The notes under the pieces were generated by a model. It saw only the letters and a list, made by a program, of their open reading frames with translations. It did no database searches and was not told where the DNA came from. A stretch of DNA of 64,000 nt from an uncultured Saprospiraceae bacterium (GTDB lineage Bacteria; Bacteroidota; Bacteroidia; Chitinophagales; Saprospiraceae). This document shows, piece by piece, positions 1 to 10,506 of this stretch (its first letter is position 1; each line of letters begins with the position of its first letter). A program made the position numbers and the translations under genes. The stretch is from positions 1 through 64,000 of the forward strand of contig CALLWB010000073.1 in the NCBI GenBank assembly GCA_938016265.1, written 5' to 3'.

Positions 1-2912
1 ATAAACGTCGGACTACAATTTTCAGGAACACAAGGGCAGTCCGTATCAAAGCAATCAATATCGCCATCTCCGTCGTCATCTATCCCATTAGTACAATTTT
101 CAACACAAGGAGAAGAACAGAACACCGTTTCCGAAGGCACCGTTGAATTTATAGTCGCATTTAGTACACTAGAAGTTGTGGTAGGGATAGGTTCTATAAC
201 ATTCGGACTACTCTCATATGGATTTACGATAGCTACATCAGAGATGGTTATATTAGTAATGTTGGTACAATTGTCAAGCACCTCTCCGTCGGTGGTTAAC
301 TTACCGAAAAAAAGATCTTGTCCACTAGGGCCAGGTGCATCACTATTTCCTACAAAATACAGGAGATTTCCAACTACGATTATTTGATAAATGGCCTGTA
401 GGTCTCCACTTGAATAGGCCTTAGCCCATTGCACAACACCCATTTTATCTGTTTTATAAATTACACCGACCCTACCTAAGCCTGTAATTACTGCAGTACC
501 TGCTATTAAAAATCCATCTGGCACACTTTCAATTCGTTCCATATCTTCACCAATTGCATTAGCAATATCGTGTGTTCGAGCCCAAAGGATGTTTCCATTG
601 AGGTCTGTTTTCTTGGTGTGTAATAGGACGTTAATTGTACTGTTTGGTGTAGTATGTTGATTGCTAATTGAAAAAATGGAGTTGTTTTCGACAAGTAAAT
701 CCCTAGCGTACATTCGGGTTGTGGTGACACTAGGGTCAATCAGATAAATTTTGGACCAAACTTTAGTTCCTGTATTGTCAAGTTTCGTAATATGGGAGCT
801 CGAACCTCCTAGGATTTCATATTGGCCTACCGAATAAATTTCATTGTTGTAAATAACACTTCTTCTATAGGTTGCGTTGGTAGCGTTGGCCCCTGGGTCA
901 ATGGCTTTTTGGTAAACTATGGTCCCTGTGTTACGGTCTAATTCCATAATTATAGCATCTGAGCTTGATCCAGTTGAAATATAATTACCTCCTGGAGCCT
1001 TCTCTTCTATACCAACTAAAAACGTTATTCCGCTGTATTTTCTTGCCCATAGAATTGTATTGGTAGCTGGATTATATTTAAAAACGATCATCCCGTTACC
1101 AGAACCAAAGTCCTCGGATGTTCCAATTAAATTTCCATCAGAATCCTCCTCTAAGGATACCGTCCATTCTGTTCCATTTCCAAGTTTAAAAGTACGCTGC
1201 CATAGGACACCGCCATTCGTGTTTAGTTTTACAATGGATAGACTATCTGCTTTAGCGCCTCCAAGATAAAACTCACCATTGGCAGACTGCACAATAGCTC
1301 TACCTTGTCCAGTCGTAGTTGTAGATCCTAGTGATTTCATAAAGGTATCTCCACAAGCCACGGTATCTGCAATAACAAAAATGGATTGACATTCCGTATT
1401 ACTGCAATTTCCATTAGATGCTTCTAGGCAGACCGTATAATTGCCAGTTGCGGGAAAAGCATTGAAAAAATTGGCAGTGTTTGAAACAGAGACGGCATCA
1501 ACTGTCCAGTCGTAAATCGTAGCGTTTGTACTAGTATTTGTAAAATTGACTTGTTGGCCAACTTCAGGAAATATCTCACTGGTTGTGAAGGAAACAGAGG
1601 CCGGACAAACTACAGTAATAGTGACTGATGCCACCTCTATACAATTGGGATCTACATTTCCAATAACCAGATTGATGACAAAAGTGCCTTCTGTATTGAA
1701 CGTATAATTTGGATTTTCCAGGTTGGAAAATGGCGTATTATCTATATCCCATTGGTAAGTTGTGGCTCCAATACTTGTATTCGTAAACGTCACACTACTT
1801 CCCAGATTTACTGTTGTTGCACTAGCGCTAAAGGAAGCGGAGAAAGGGACCATACAAGGTTCCATACATGCAGGTGAACTTAGCAAACTGCTTCTAACAT
1901 TGTCTATGAAATAATGCATTCTGTCTGCTTGTCCCTGAGTAAATGCGGAGTAGCAATTTCGATCCCCATAATCCATATAATTGATGATCATATCAGGCTG
2001 GTCACCTAATCCACCCGAACCAATTGGTCTAAAAGGATTATTAACAGATAAATCATCGCCATCGGTAGAACAGGTATTCGGAGGGCTGTTGCATATAGAG
2101 ACCGCTGTAGATTGGTCAGGTGGGGTATCACAAACCCGATCTCCAGCAGCTGTACAATCATTATTCGAGCATCCTCCCTGAAAGGTGTGGTACAAACCAA
2201 GGTAATGCCCTAGTTCGTGGGTGTGAATGGCAGAATTTGCATTGCTGGTACCGAAGAACCTAGCTTCATTGACAATTCCGTCAATTGCATTCCCGTGTGA
2301 ACTTGGGAGTGTGGCGTATCCTGCGACCCCGCAACCGGAAGAAACACTACAAATCTCCTTGACCAACCAAATATTTATATAGCTTGTGGGGTCCCAGTTT
2401 ACTAGTGCCTTGAGGGTATTGTTGTCGGTTTCCATCACCATGTCGGTTAGCGGATCGAATGTTCTGGTGATGCCGGTTGTCAAATTCTCATTAGGGTCTT
2501 GTTTGGCCAGACAGAATTGGATCTGCGTATCCGCCCCTGTGGTCGGGTCATAATATCCCACATTCGCGAAAGCATCATTCAAGTCTTGAATACCTTGTAT
2601 TACGGTGGCATCTGACAGATTTTCAACCCCATTTTGATGGACAATATGCACGACAACGGGAAGGATATATGGAGGCGGTAGAGCAGCCCCTTTGTTGGCC
2701 TTATTCCTGATAAATTTCTGAAAATCTAGCTCTAGATTTTCTTCACGGAATTGCAACTTTGGGTTTTGTAGATTTTCAATTGCTCTTAACTCGTCTGTTG
2801 CGCAGAAAACACCGGTGTTATCGTCCATTGTCCCTTCCACTTTTTCAGGGGTAAAAGTCAACGCAAGCAACGAAAATAGGGATAAACCTAGAATGGAGAT
2901 AAATTTAATCAT
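1..2912 (-). CDS. Secreted M43-type (pappalysin-like) metalloprotease with PKD domains and propeller, 3' end outside window
   Basis: The frame is open from an ATG at 2912 down to base 1, about 970 codons, with no stop, so the C-terminus lies outside the window. The protein opens with a signal peptide (MIKFISILGLSLFSLLALTF). Around residue 229 is HELGHYLGLYHTF, the HExxHxxxxxH zinc site. Around residue 310 is INYMDYGDRNCYSAFT, a Met-turn followed by the tail typical of M43 (PAPP-A/ulilysin) peptidases. Two PKD-like domains follow (about 345-525), then about 360 residues of repeated segments with a 'GNILWAR..' flavour that look like a PQQ/kelch-type beta-propeller. Near the window edge is NGIDDDGDGDIDCFDTDC, an Asp-rich loop common in large Saprospiraceae secreted proteins. 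It probably degrades extracellular protein. A T9SS sorting domain would be expected beyond base 1. The protease call is firm; the propeller class is inference. Confidence 0.88.
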   Translation of the reverse strand, partial: MIKFISILGLSLFSLLALTFTPEKVEGTMDDNTGVFCATDELRAIENLQNPKLQFREENLELDFQKFIRNKANKGAALPPPYILPVVVHIVHQNGVENLSDATVIQGIQDLNDAFANVGYYDPTTGADTQIQFCLAKQDPNENLTTGITRTFDPLTDMVMETDNNTLKALVNWDPTSYINIWLVKEICSVSSGCGVAGYATLPSSHGNAIDGIVNEARFFGTSNANSAIHTHELGHYLGLYHTFQGGCSNNDCTAAGDRVCDTPPDQSTAVSICNSPPNTCSTDGDDLSVNNPFRPIGSGGLGDQPDMIINYMDYGDRNCYSAFTQGQADRMHYFIDNVRSSLLSSPACMEPCMVPFSASFSASATTVNLGSSVTFTNTSIGATTYQWDIDNTPFSNLENPNYTFNTEGTFVINLVIGNVDPNCIEVASVTITVVCPASVSFTTSEIFPEVGQQVNFTNTSTNATIYDWTVDAVSVSNTANFFNAFPATGNYTVCLEASNGNCSNTECQSIFVIADTVACGDTFMKSLGSTTTTGQGRAIVQSANGEFYLGGAKADSLSIVKLNTNGGVLWQRTFKLGNGTEWTVSLEEDSDGNLIGTSEDFGSGNGMIVFKYNPATNTILWARKYSGITFLVGIEEKAPGGNYISTGSSSDAIIMELDRNTGTIVYQKAIDPGANATNATYRRSVIYNNEIYSVGQYEILGGSSSHITKLDNTGTKVWSKIYLIDPSVTTTRMYARDLLVENNSIFSISNQHTTPNSTINVLLHTKKTDLNGNILWARTHDIANAIGEDMERIESVPDGFLIAGTAVITGLGRVGVIYKTDKMGVVQWAKAYSSGDLQAIYQIIVVGNLLYFVGNSDAPGPSGQDLFFGKLTTDGEVLDNCTNITNITISDVAIVNPYESSPNVIEPIPTTTSSVLNATINSTVPSETVFCSSPCVENCTNGIDDDGDGDIDCFDTDCPCVPENCSPTF

Positions 2913-3124
2913 ATTGGGTGTCCTTACTTTAATCAAACATGAGTACATATTCGTTTCCATAAAGTTTTCATGAAAACTTTTGATTTGTTTGACAAGTAGA
3001 AAATGGTGGAAAACATAAATATACATTAAAATATACGACATTGCAATCATAACACAAAGAGTTGTAGTAAATTTCAATTTGTTAAAAAAGTATGTTTTAT
3101 GATCCTATTTGGAATGCTTGTTGT

Positions 3125-3290
3125 TAATTCTACCATGGAAAGACCACACACATATTGCTGCACTTCCCTATCAACAAACTCGACATCTACAAATAGGTCA
3201 GAACACTAGGATGCATCTCCTTACCTTTAAATGTTTCATCCTGCCTGCCCAATATCATATATGTAAAACATATAGCCAACAACGATTGCA
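3125..3290 (-). pseudogene. Decayed remnant of a gliding-motility-type (CHU_C) C-terminal domain
   Basis: Read on the minus strand, this spacer aligns with the last ~45 codons of the intact SprB-like gene at 10507-14094. The remnant translates as DETFKGKEMHPSVLTY, then, after restoring one missing base, as FVDVEFVDREVQQY. The intact gene has DGTFKGKKMNPGVLTYFVDVAFVDGVVRQY. An in-frame TAG and the 1-base deletion make it non-coding, and no terminal stop is kept at the equivalent place. Similarity fades above about 3250, with a faint NRWGxMVHD-like stretch to about 3290. The rest of the 2913-3425 spacer shows no gene. It must hold the promoters for the divergent neighbours, but no clear TAnnTTTG was found. 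Confidence 0.7.
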
Positions 3291-3425
3291 ACTTGTCCGA
3301 TAGTTATTTCGTCTTAATAAGTAGTAAACCATCATATTCCCAAAGGAAGAACAATGTTCTCCTCGTATTGAATCCATATCACACGTTTAATTGCAGTTTT
3401 TGTATTTATTAAGGGTCCACCTTTG

Positions 3426-6400
3426 ATGAAGATAGAGGCTAATAAAATGGATAAAATGATTGATTTGAGGCGAATGCTTTGTTCTTTGGTGGTAATTTTG
3501 ATGGTCAATTTGTCTGGCTACAGTCAACTAGTCATTAGTGAGCTACACTACCACCCTGCAGAAGTAGACCTGCCTTTCCCCAACTACGACGACAGAGAAA
3601 ATGCCGAATTTGTAGAACTTTGGAATGCCAGCGCTACCACTATCGATATCTCCTTGTATTCTTTTCGTGGAATCTCGTATTGCTTTCCTGCAGGTACGAC
3701 TATCCTTTCTAACCAACGACTGGTTTTGGCCAAAGATGAAACCATTTATACAACTGTTTATGGTGGAACGCCCTTTGGTGTTTATGGTGGGCAATTGTCT
3801 AATTCTGGAGAGTTGGTTCAACTATTTGATAATAACGGACTGCTCGTCCATCAAGTAAACTACCTGGATAACGGGAACTGGCCGTCAACTCCCGATGGAC
3901 AAGGAACCTCCCTCGAACTACTCTGTACCAATTGCAATACCGAATTGTTTAGCAACTGGGGCGCCTCCACTTCCATTGCTGGCCATACCGCAGGCGCAAA
4001 CAACAGCCTGCTCACGACCAACAACCTACCAAACATCGACTCCCTGACCATCAGTACCACCACCCCAAATCCGAATGAGCAAATCACCATCACAGTGCAA
4101 TCTGCCTTTGCAACTTCTGTTGAATTAATCTATTCCTTAAATTATGACAGCTCCTTCACAATTTCAGGCAACTCCAATGTTGGTCTTGTCCAGTTTACCT
4201 TGCCTGGTTTTACTGCCAACGACATTATCCATTATCAAATAGTTGCTCAAAATCAACAAGGTGCTTTTTCCCTGCCAAGAGCAGATGACAATTCCCCAAA
4301 ATATTCAATCCTGGTCAAGGATCCGAATCGTGCCACTTCCAACTTCCCGATCATGAACTGGTATTATGACGCAACGAGTCCTGACTCTGCACTGACAACG
4401 ATAGAATACAATGGCCAACTCGTCTCCAATGCCTTCTCCTGGTGGCGTCGGAATAAACATTGGCGGGTAGAATTGCCAAAAGGACAAGAATTTGAATTTC
4501 CAGGATTGACTACGTTGAAAGTTGATGAATTTCAACTCAATCGTCCTGACCACATGTTTGGCTGGTGGGTCAATGGCACGATGGCAAGGACCGCTGTCTT
4601 TACCAACATCATGAGCGAAGAAGGAGAACCTGCCCTAGATGCCTTTAATATCAGAGTAGATGAAAATGGGCAATATGGAAAAATCTGGACTTACCTTACC
4701 TGGCCAGATGGCAATTGGAGATCGCATGTTGGCATTACGGAAGGACATGAATATTTTAAGTTTCCTTCAACTAGAGTGCATGGGATTCCAAATCCTGATA
4801 TTAAATTTCCTGAAGGAGGTGATACTATTTCTATTTATAATTTAATGGCTTTGGCCGATTCTGTAGGGCCGCACCTTATGGATGTATACGATATTCCAAA
4901 GATGGTAAATTTTGCCGCATTATCAACTCTTGTTTGCCACTGGGACGCTGGACTCAAAAATTTTTATATGCACAAACATCCAAACGGTCGATGGGAAGGT
5001 GACATTTGGGATGTTGATGCAAGTCCGCGAACAGGAGTTGCGGAGACAGACTCCACCTGGTGTAAGTGTGCAGAGCTTCCAGGAATGGCGCCAGGATTAG
5101 TTACCCCTGCAGGGAATCCAATCATTCCAAACGCAAATAATGATGGGAATATGTTTGCAAAACCACTGCTGGCCAATAACCCTCGGGTTCAGGAAATGTA
5201 CTACCGCAGACTTAGAACATTAATAGATAAATACTATGCTCCCGGAGAGTTAATGGGACGGGTGATGGCACAAGCAGATTCGACAGATCCGGATATCCTT
5301 TATACGGCAAATTCCTATTCTGTCAATCATAACATTGCAGCACATCAGCACAACATATTTGTGGACTATCCAGCCTGGCAACTTCCTCGCTATGCAGCAA
5401 AACCAGGATTTCCCGGCACTGCTTCAGGGCTCACGAATGTCGTCATTAATGAAATTCAATATGCGCCAATTGGCGGCGATCAGGAGGAGTTTATTGAGTT
5501 GTATAACAATAGTCTGGAGTCGATAGATTTGAGCGGTTGGCAATTGGAAGGGGTCGGCATCACTTTCCCACATGGTACGGTCATTTTGCCGGAAGATTTT
5601 CTAGTGGTGGCTTCTTGGTCTCCAACGTTTATTGACAAGTATGGATCAGGCAAATATGTTGCTGCAGATTTTGAAGGCAATCGATTGAAAAATGAGGGCG
5701 AAACCCTTCGTCTCTTGCGTGCTGACGGTGCGATAGAAGATGAAGTGTCCTACGCACAAGCAGGCTGGAAAGGCGCAAATGGCGGTCCATCATTGGAACG
5801 AATTGACTACAATGCAGCTTCTGATCTTGCGAGCAATTGGGCGCCATCTGCTGCTCCGTTTGGCACACCAGATGCGCCCAACTCCCCAGACACGACTGCA
5901 GATTATCCACCGGAAACCAGCAACATTGATTTGGTAATCAATGAAATCATGTACAATCCAGCTGCTTTTGGCGAATTGGATGGTAGTAATTTTGATTTTC
6001 TTGAATTGATTAACAATACGAGCACAGCTGTCGATGTATCGAATGTTCAAATTCGTGGCATTGACTACCAATTCCCTACTGGAAGTATTCTACAGCCTGG
6101 TCAAATTATTGTCCTTGCTTCAGATGCGCATTCCTTTATGGTGAAATATGGGTTTGAACCTTACGATTCCTATAATGGAAAATTGAATAATTCTGGAGAG
6201 CAATTGACGGTGGTCAGTGCTACAGGTATTACTATTGATGAAGTAACCTATGACGATACCAATCCCTGGGATGAACTCCCGGACGGACATGGTCCTTCTC
6301 TGGAATTATTAAATCCGTCTTTTGACAATTCGGATCCGCTTAGTTGGTTTCGGTCGGCTGATGCCTGGGGTACGCCTGGCCAGGTGAATTCTGATATTTG

Positions 6401-8135
6401 TTTAGGGGTGGCGGAGGTGATCGTTATAAACGAAATTAATTACAATTCTAATAATTCGGTGTTAGATCCGGGGGACTGGGTGGAACTGTATAACCCAAAT
6501 CCAACAGCTGTCAATTTATCCGGTTGGACGTTCCATGACAATGGTTTTGATTTTGTTTTTCCTGTGAATACGGTTGTTGAACCTAATGAGTATCTAGTTT
6601 TAGTAGAAGACAGTTTAGATTTTAAGCAGGCTTTTCCGCACATGAACGCTGGTGCGTATATTGGCAATCTTGGATTCAAACTTAATAATGATGGAGAGCG
6701 GATGTCGTTGTTTTCTCCTTCCAAATGTTTGTCTGATTATGTTATTTACAGAGATTCGTTACCATGGCCGATGGATCCAGATGGGTTGGGGCCGACGCTG
6801 TCCTTGATGGCTCCTGAATTGGACAACGGTTTGCCAGCTTCGTGGGAAAGTTCTTTTGCTATTAATTCTTCTTTTGGTACTCCGGGAAGATCAAATACGC
6901 CTTGTCCAACGGTCGAACTGTTTCACCCCGACACGGTGTGTGTCAATAAGCCTTATGTCTTCAAGGTAAATCCTATTGAAGGTGTTCGAAATGAGTGGAT
7001 TTTTCCTGGTGGAACGCCGGCAACTTATACTGGAGATTCCGTATCTGTAGAGTTTTCTTTTGCTTTCCCAATTCAAATTGAGTTGAACTCTTATTTTCAT
7101 GAATGTGAAGATAATCAGCTGAGTTTGGTACAAGTAGTCGTCTGCAATGAACCTCCTATTGCAATAAATGACTTTTACACCCTGGATAAAAACACAACCG
7201 TTGTAGGAAACGTAACCGACAATGACCAAAACATAGTGCCCAATGCCTATTCTACTTCCCTAGTCAATAGCCCAACAAATGGGACTTTGACCTTTAACAA
7301 CGATGGTACTTTTCTCTACGAGCCAGATACGGACTTTGTTGGTACAGACGACTTTATCTACTGGGTTTGTGATGAAGGATATGAAGGGGAATGCAGAATC
7401 GCTTTTGTAACCTTTTCCGTACTAGAAACTTGCACCAGTCTGAACGTCTCCGTTTGGTTGGAAGGCGCCTACAATCTTGTTGCCAATGAAATGACTACCA
7501 CACTTAATATTACCCACGAAGTCTTACCAGGAATGGCAGGAAATCTACTAGAAAATGGACAACCCTATTCTATTGCTCCTTGGAGTTACAATGGGTTGGA
7601 AGGAGATGGTTGGGAGACTGCAGATTATCCTCCTTCTATGGTCGATTGGGTGTTGGTTTCTTTAAGAACATCACCGCTTGCCTCTTCTGAACAATTTAAA
7701 GGGGCGGGGCTGTTGGATAAAAGTGGCGGGGTGCAGTTGCTTGATCCTTGCGCGCTGGAAGGATTGATCGGGACGGACTATTACATCGTTGTTGAACATC
7801 GGAATCATGTTGCGGCGATGACTCCTTCTCCAGTTTCCATCACCAACAGAACATTGAGTTACGACTTCCGGTCTACTGATTCGTATGCAAATGGGGGGGC
7901 TGGCCAAAAGCAAATTGCCCCTGGGGTATGGGCGATGTATGGAGGGGATGGCAGCCAGGAGTCCGACCAGGTGAGTTTTGATATCAATGGACTAGACAAA
8001 AATTTCTGGGTATTGTTTAATGGTATTTTCAGTAGCTACCAGACGTCTGATTTCAATCTGGATGGAGATGTAAATGGGATGGATAAGATTTTGTGGTCTG
8101 GGAATAATGGGGTATTTAGTTCGGTTCCTAAATAG
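3426..8135 (+). CDS. Giant secreted protein: lamin-tail domains, CotH-type kinase domain, dockerin-like C-terminal module
   Basis: About 1,569 residues. ATG at 3426 is chosen; the TTG just before it at 3423 is less likely. The signal sequence ends near LSGYSQ. Domain order: lamin-tail domain (LTD, 35-190); a CotH-like region (about 300-640), with NFAALSTLVCHWDAGLKNFY and GDIWDVD resembling CotH kinase motifs; three further LTDs starting near 672, 836 and 997, each opening VINEIxY; a PKD-like segment; a cadherin/VCBS-like domain (about 1240-1335, AINDFYTLDKNTTVVGNV); and the WLEG module (about 1338-1569). That module ends in two Ca-loop repeats (DINGLDK and DFNLDGDVNGMDK) and NGVFSSVPK. CotH proteins phosphorylate secreted proteins in spore-formers; their role in Bacteroidota is not established. 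Secretion and surface location are inferred. It stands alone between the M43 gene and a histidine kinase. Confidence 0.85.
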   Translation: MKIEANKMDKMIDLRRMLCSLVVILMVNLSGYSQLVISELHYHPAEVDLPFPNYDDRENAEFVELWNASATTIDISLYSFRGISYCFPAGTTILSNQRLVLAKDETIYTTVYGGTPFGVYGGQLSNSGELVQLFDNNGLLVHQVNYLDNGNWPSTPDGQGTSLELLCTNCNTELFSNWGASTSIAGHTAGANNSLLTTNNLPNIDSLTISTTTPNPNEQITITVQSAFATSVELIYSLNYDSSFTISGNSNVGLVQFTLPGFTANDIIHYQIVAQNQQGAFSLPRADDNSPKYSILVKDPNRATSNFPIMNWYYDATSPDSALTTIEYNGQLVSNAFSWWRRNKHWRVELPKGQEFEFPGLTTLKVDEFQLNRPDHMFGWWVNGTMARTAVFTNIMSEEGEPALDAFNIRVDENGQYGKIWTYLTWPDGNWRSHVGITEGHEYFKFPSTRVHGIPNPDIKFPEGGDTISIYNLMALADSVGPHLMDVYDIPKMVNFAALSTLVCHWDAGLKNFYMHKHPNGRWEGDIWDVDASPRTGVAETDSTWCKCAELPGMAPGLVTPAGNPIIPNANNDGNMFAKPLLANNPRVQEMYYRRLRTLIDKYYAPGELMGRVMAQADSTDPDILYTANSYSVNHNIAAHQHNIFVDYPAWQLPRYAAKPGFPGTASGLTNVVINEIQYAPIGGDQEEFIELYNNSLESIDLSGWQLEGVGITFPHGTVILPEDFLVVASWSPTFIDKYGSGKYVAADFEGNRLKNEGETLRLLRADGAIEDEVSYAQAGWKGANGGPSLERIDYNAASDLASNWAPSAAPFGTPDAPNSPDTTADYPPETSNIDLVINEIMYNPAAFGELDGSNFDFLELINNTSTAVDVSNVQIRGIDYQFPTGSILQPGQIIVLASDAHSFMVKYGFEPYDSYNGKLNNSGEQLTVVSATGITIDEVTYDDTNPWDELPDGHGPSLELLNPSFDNSDPLSWFRSADAWGTPGQVNSDICLGVAEVIVINEINYNSNNSVLDPGDWVELYNPNPTAVNLSGWTFHDNGFDFVFPVNTVVEPNEYLVLVEDSLDFKQAFPHMNAGAYIGNLGFKLNNDGERMSLFSPSKCLSDYVIYRDSLPWPMDPDGLGPTLSLMAPELDNGLPASWESSFAINSSFGTPGRSNTPCPTVELFHPDTVCVNKPYVFKVNPIEGVRNEWIFPGGTPATYTGDSVSVEFSFAFPIQIELNSYFHECEDNQLSLVQVVVCNEPPIAINDFYTLDKNTTVVGNVTDNDQNIVPNAYSTSLVNSPTNGTLTFNNDGTFLYEPDTDFVGTDDFIYWVCDEGYEGECRIAFVTFSVLETCTSLNVSVWLEGAYNLVANEMTTTLNITHEVLPGMAGNLLENGQPYSIAPWSYNGLEGDGWETADYPPSMVDWVLVSLRTSPLASSEQFKGAGLLDKSGGVQLLDPCALEGLIGTDYYIVVEHRNHVAAMTPSPVSITNRTLSYDFRSTDSYANGGAGQKQIAPGVWAMYGGDGSQESDQVSFDINGLDKNFWVLFNGIFSSYQTSDFNLDGDVNGMDKILWSGNNGVFSSVPK

Positions 8136-8348
8136 GGGGTGAAGGCGAACTGTTTCATAAATCCCCTTCTTGTAGAAGAAACCCTATTTTCTAATCCAAA
8201 AAATGCTTCGATTTAGTTGCAAACCCTTCTAAGATTTCATTTTTTTTAAGTTTTGCACATCCTTCAAGTAAGTTTTACGTATACCAAGGTATTCATCCAA
8301 AAAGAAGATACTAGAGGGCTAGCAGTATCACGTATTAATTTAGTACAA

Positions 8349-10460
8349 GTGAAGCAAAAATATCATGGCAGTGTACTTTATGGTCAAATAATAATATTCA
8401 GTTTAATCTTATTTATTTTTTGTCCAGAAATATCATTTTCAAAGGATCGTCCAAACGATTTAATCCAGCAAATTTCTGAGACCACCAACTTAGAAAAAAG
8501 GACCCGTTTGCTAATGCGACTTTCCCGTCACTATCAATATGTGAATATAGACAGTGCGTTGATTTATTCCTATCAGGCGCAGGATATCATCAACTCTACT
8601 GGTTTAAAAAACGACACGATAAAGGCAGAATCTGAATTACTGTTAGGAAGGATTTATTGTTGGACACAGGATACAATAAATGGATTTGAGCACTTGGACA
8701 ATTCCATTCGGATGGCTGAAAATTTGGGGTTGGCTTCCATCTCGGCGTCTGGTTATACCTCGAAAGGACTGACTTTTGGGAAACTGCACGTTTATGATCA
8801 ATCCATGATCTGTTTGGAGAAATCCAGGAATATTTATTTAGGAATCAATGACACGATTGGCGTATTAAGATGCAATAATAACATTGGATTGATCTACTTG
8901 GACTTAAAAGCCTATGATAAAGCAGATCGTTATTTCAAGGAGAATTATCAAATGGCTGTGAAGCTAAATAATTTTCACGGACAAGCAATTACCTTATCGA
9001 ATATGGGGAATGTGTCTTCGGGTACTGAAGAATACGACCAGGCTATTGAGTACTATTTAAAATCCAATGCCATTGCAGATTCATTAGGGTTAAAATTTGG
9101 GGTAATGCATTCATTTGCCAAGCTTGGAAAAATTTATGCTAAAAAAAATATGTGGGAAATCGCCTTCGACTATAGTCAACGTGCGCATTCTCTAGCCGTA
9201 GAACTTGGACAAAAAACAGAAATTGTAAAAACAGCGATCACTTTGGCAAAATCGCTTAACAAACAGAAAAAATACCAACAAGCCAGTCAAATAGGAGCAA
9301 ACGTATTAAGTGATATTGAGGACATTTCATCTAAAGAGACAAAAGCAGATATTTATCAGACGTTGGCCAATAGCTACCAAGGGCTCAAAAAATTTGAAAC
9401 GTCCATTTCTTATTATGAAAAATACGAAGCAATACGAGACGAGCTCGCTGACCTGGAACGCGCAAAAATGTTTGCAGAAATTGATATACAATATCAAGTA
9501 GATAAAAAAGATAAAGAAAATCAAGCCTTAAAATTAGCCTACCAAAAAGGCCAGATTATAAAAGAACAACGCACCTTGCTAGCAATGGGTATTGGACTAG
9601 GGACAGTTTTACTTTCTTTACTCACGCTGAATCTTTATTTGAACAATAGAAGAAGAAAAGAAAATGTCATCCAAATGGAGCAGAAAGTCCAGGAACGAAC
9701 GGAGCACCTAAATGCCGCTAATATTCGATTGCAAAAAGCAAATGAAGAGTTAGAAAGCTTTGCGTATATCACTTCTCATGACTTGAAAGAACCCCTGAGA
9801 AACATCTCCAGCTTTGCAGGATTACTTGAACATAAATTGGGCGTTGAAAACATAGATCAATTGAAGGAGTACCTCAAGTTTATTATTTCGAATACAAAAC
9901 AAATGCACACCTTGATCGAAGATGTTTTATCGTATTCAAAAAATGGAAAATCGTCCGAAGACAATAAACTTAAACCATTTTCTGCTATTATCGAGCAAGT
10001 AAAAACCGAACTTCAAACAACCATCAAAGAAAAAAATGCGCAAATAATCATCAATTCAAACAGCCTGGAGAAGGGGTTAGGGTTAATAAAGTTACCCACT
10101 CAACTCACCCCTGTTTTTAAAAATCTGATAGAAAACGGAATAAAATACAACAAACGGACAGTACCTCAAATTTTGATCAGCTTTAAGCAAAATACAACCC
10201 ATGCAATTTTTTTGATTGCTGATAATGGCATCGGAATTCCAGCAGAATTCCATAGCCGAATTTTCGAAATGTTTAAACGACTACACAATAGAAGTGAATA
10301 TACTGGGTCCGGTATAGGACTCGCTATTTGCAAAAAGACTATCGAAAATCTTAAAGGAAAGATCAGTGTGGAGAGTAAGGAAAACATTGGCAGTACATTT
10401 AAAATAGAATTGCCCATTTCAATCCTTCAAGAAAACAAGGTTTCTGCTATGTTGAACTAA
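8349..10460 (+). CDS. TPR-containing membrane sensor histidine kinase
   Basis: The frame is open from a TTG at 8253, but GTG at 8349 is preferred because it gives a clean signal peptide (KQKYHGSVLYGQIIIFSLIL...EISFS); the start remains uncertain. Tetratricopeptide-like repeats fill the exported N-terminal half. One membrane span follows (LLAMGIGLGTVLLSLLTLNL), then a short coiled coil. The HisKA domain has the phospho-acceptor in YITSHDLKEPLRN (His codon at 9777). The HATPase domain shows the N box (NLIENGIKYN), G1 (DNGIGIP), F box (IFEMFKRL) and G2 (GSGIGLAICKK). All catalytic boxes are present, so it should autophosphorylate. No response regulator is adjacent, so the partner is unknown. This architecture (exported TPRs, one TM, kinase) is common in Bacteroidota. 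Confidence 0.9.
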   Translation: MKQKYHGSVLYGQIIIFSLILFIFCPEISFSKDRPNDLIQQISETTNLEKRTRLLMRLSRHYQYVNIDSALIYSYQAQDIINSTGLKNDTIKAESELLLGRIYCWTQDTINGFEHLDNSIRMAENLGLASISASGYTSKGLTFGKLHVYDQSMICLEKSRNIYLGINDTIGVLRCNNNIGLIYLDLKAYDKADRYFKENYQMAVKLNNFHGQAITLSNMGNVSSGTEEYDQAIEYYLKSNAIADSLGLKFGVMHSFAKLGKIYAKKNMWEIAFDYSQRAHSLAVELGQKTEIVKTAITLAKSLNKQKKYQQASQIGANVLSDIEDISSKETKADIYQTLANSYQGLKKFETSISYYEKYEAIRDELADLERAKMFAEIDIQYQVDKKDKENQALKLAYQKGQIIKEQRTLLAMGIGLGTVLLSLLTLNLYLNNRRRKENVIQMEQKVQERTEHLNAANIRLQKANEELESFAYITSHDLKEPLRNISSFAGLLEHKLGVENIDQLKEYLKFIISNTKQMHTLIEDVLSYSKNGKSSEDNKLKPFSAIIEQVKTELQTTIKEKNAQIIINSNSLEKGLGLIKLPTQLTPVFKNLIENGIKYNKRTVPQILISFKQNTTHAIFLIADNGIGIPAEFHSRIFEMFKRLHNRSEYTGSGIGLAICKKTIENLKGKISVESKENIGSTFKIELPISILQENKVSAMLN

Positions 10461-10506
10461 TATTTTGCTAAAAAAATAAAATACGCGGATTCACCTTATC
10501 AAAAAA

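Noticed and set aside
8130-8189. AAATAGGG/CCCTATTT inverted repeat across the stop of the CotH/LTD gene
   Set aside because: The arms are separated by ~44 bases and overlap the stop codon; the inner pairing is patchy, so a terminator is not convincing.
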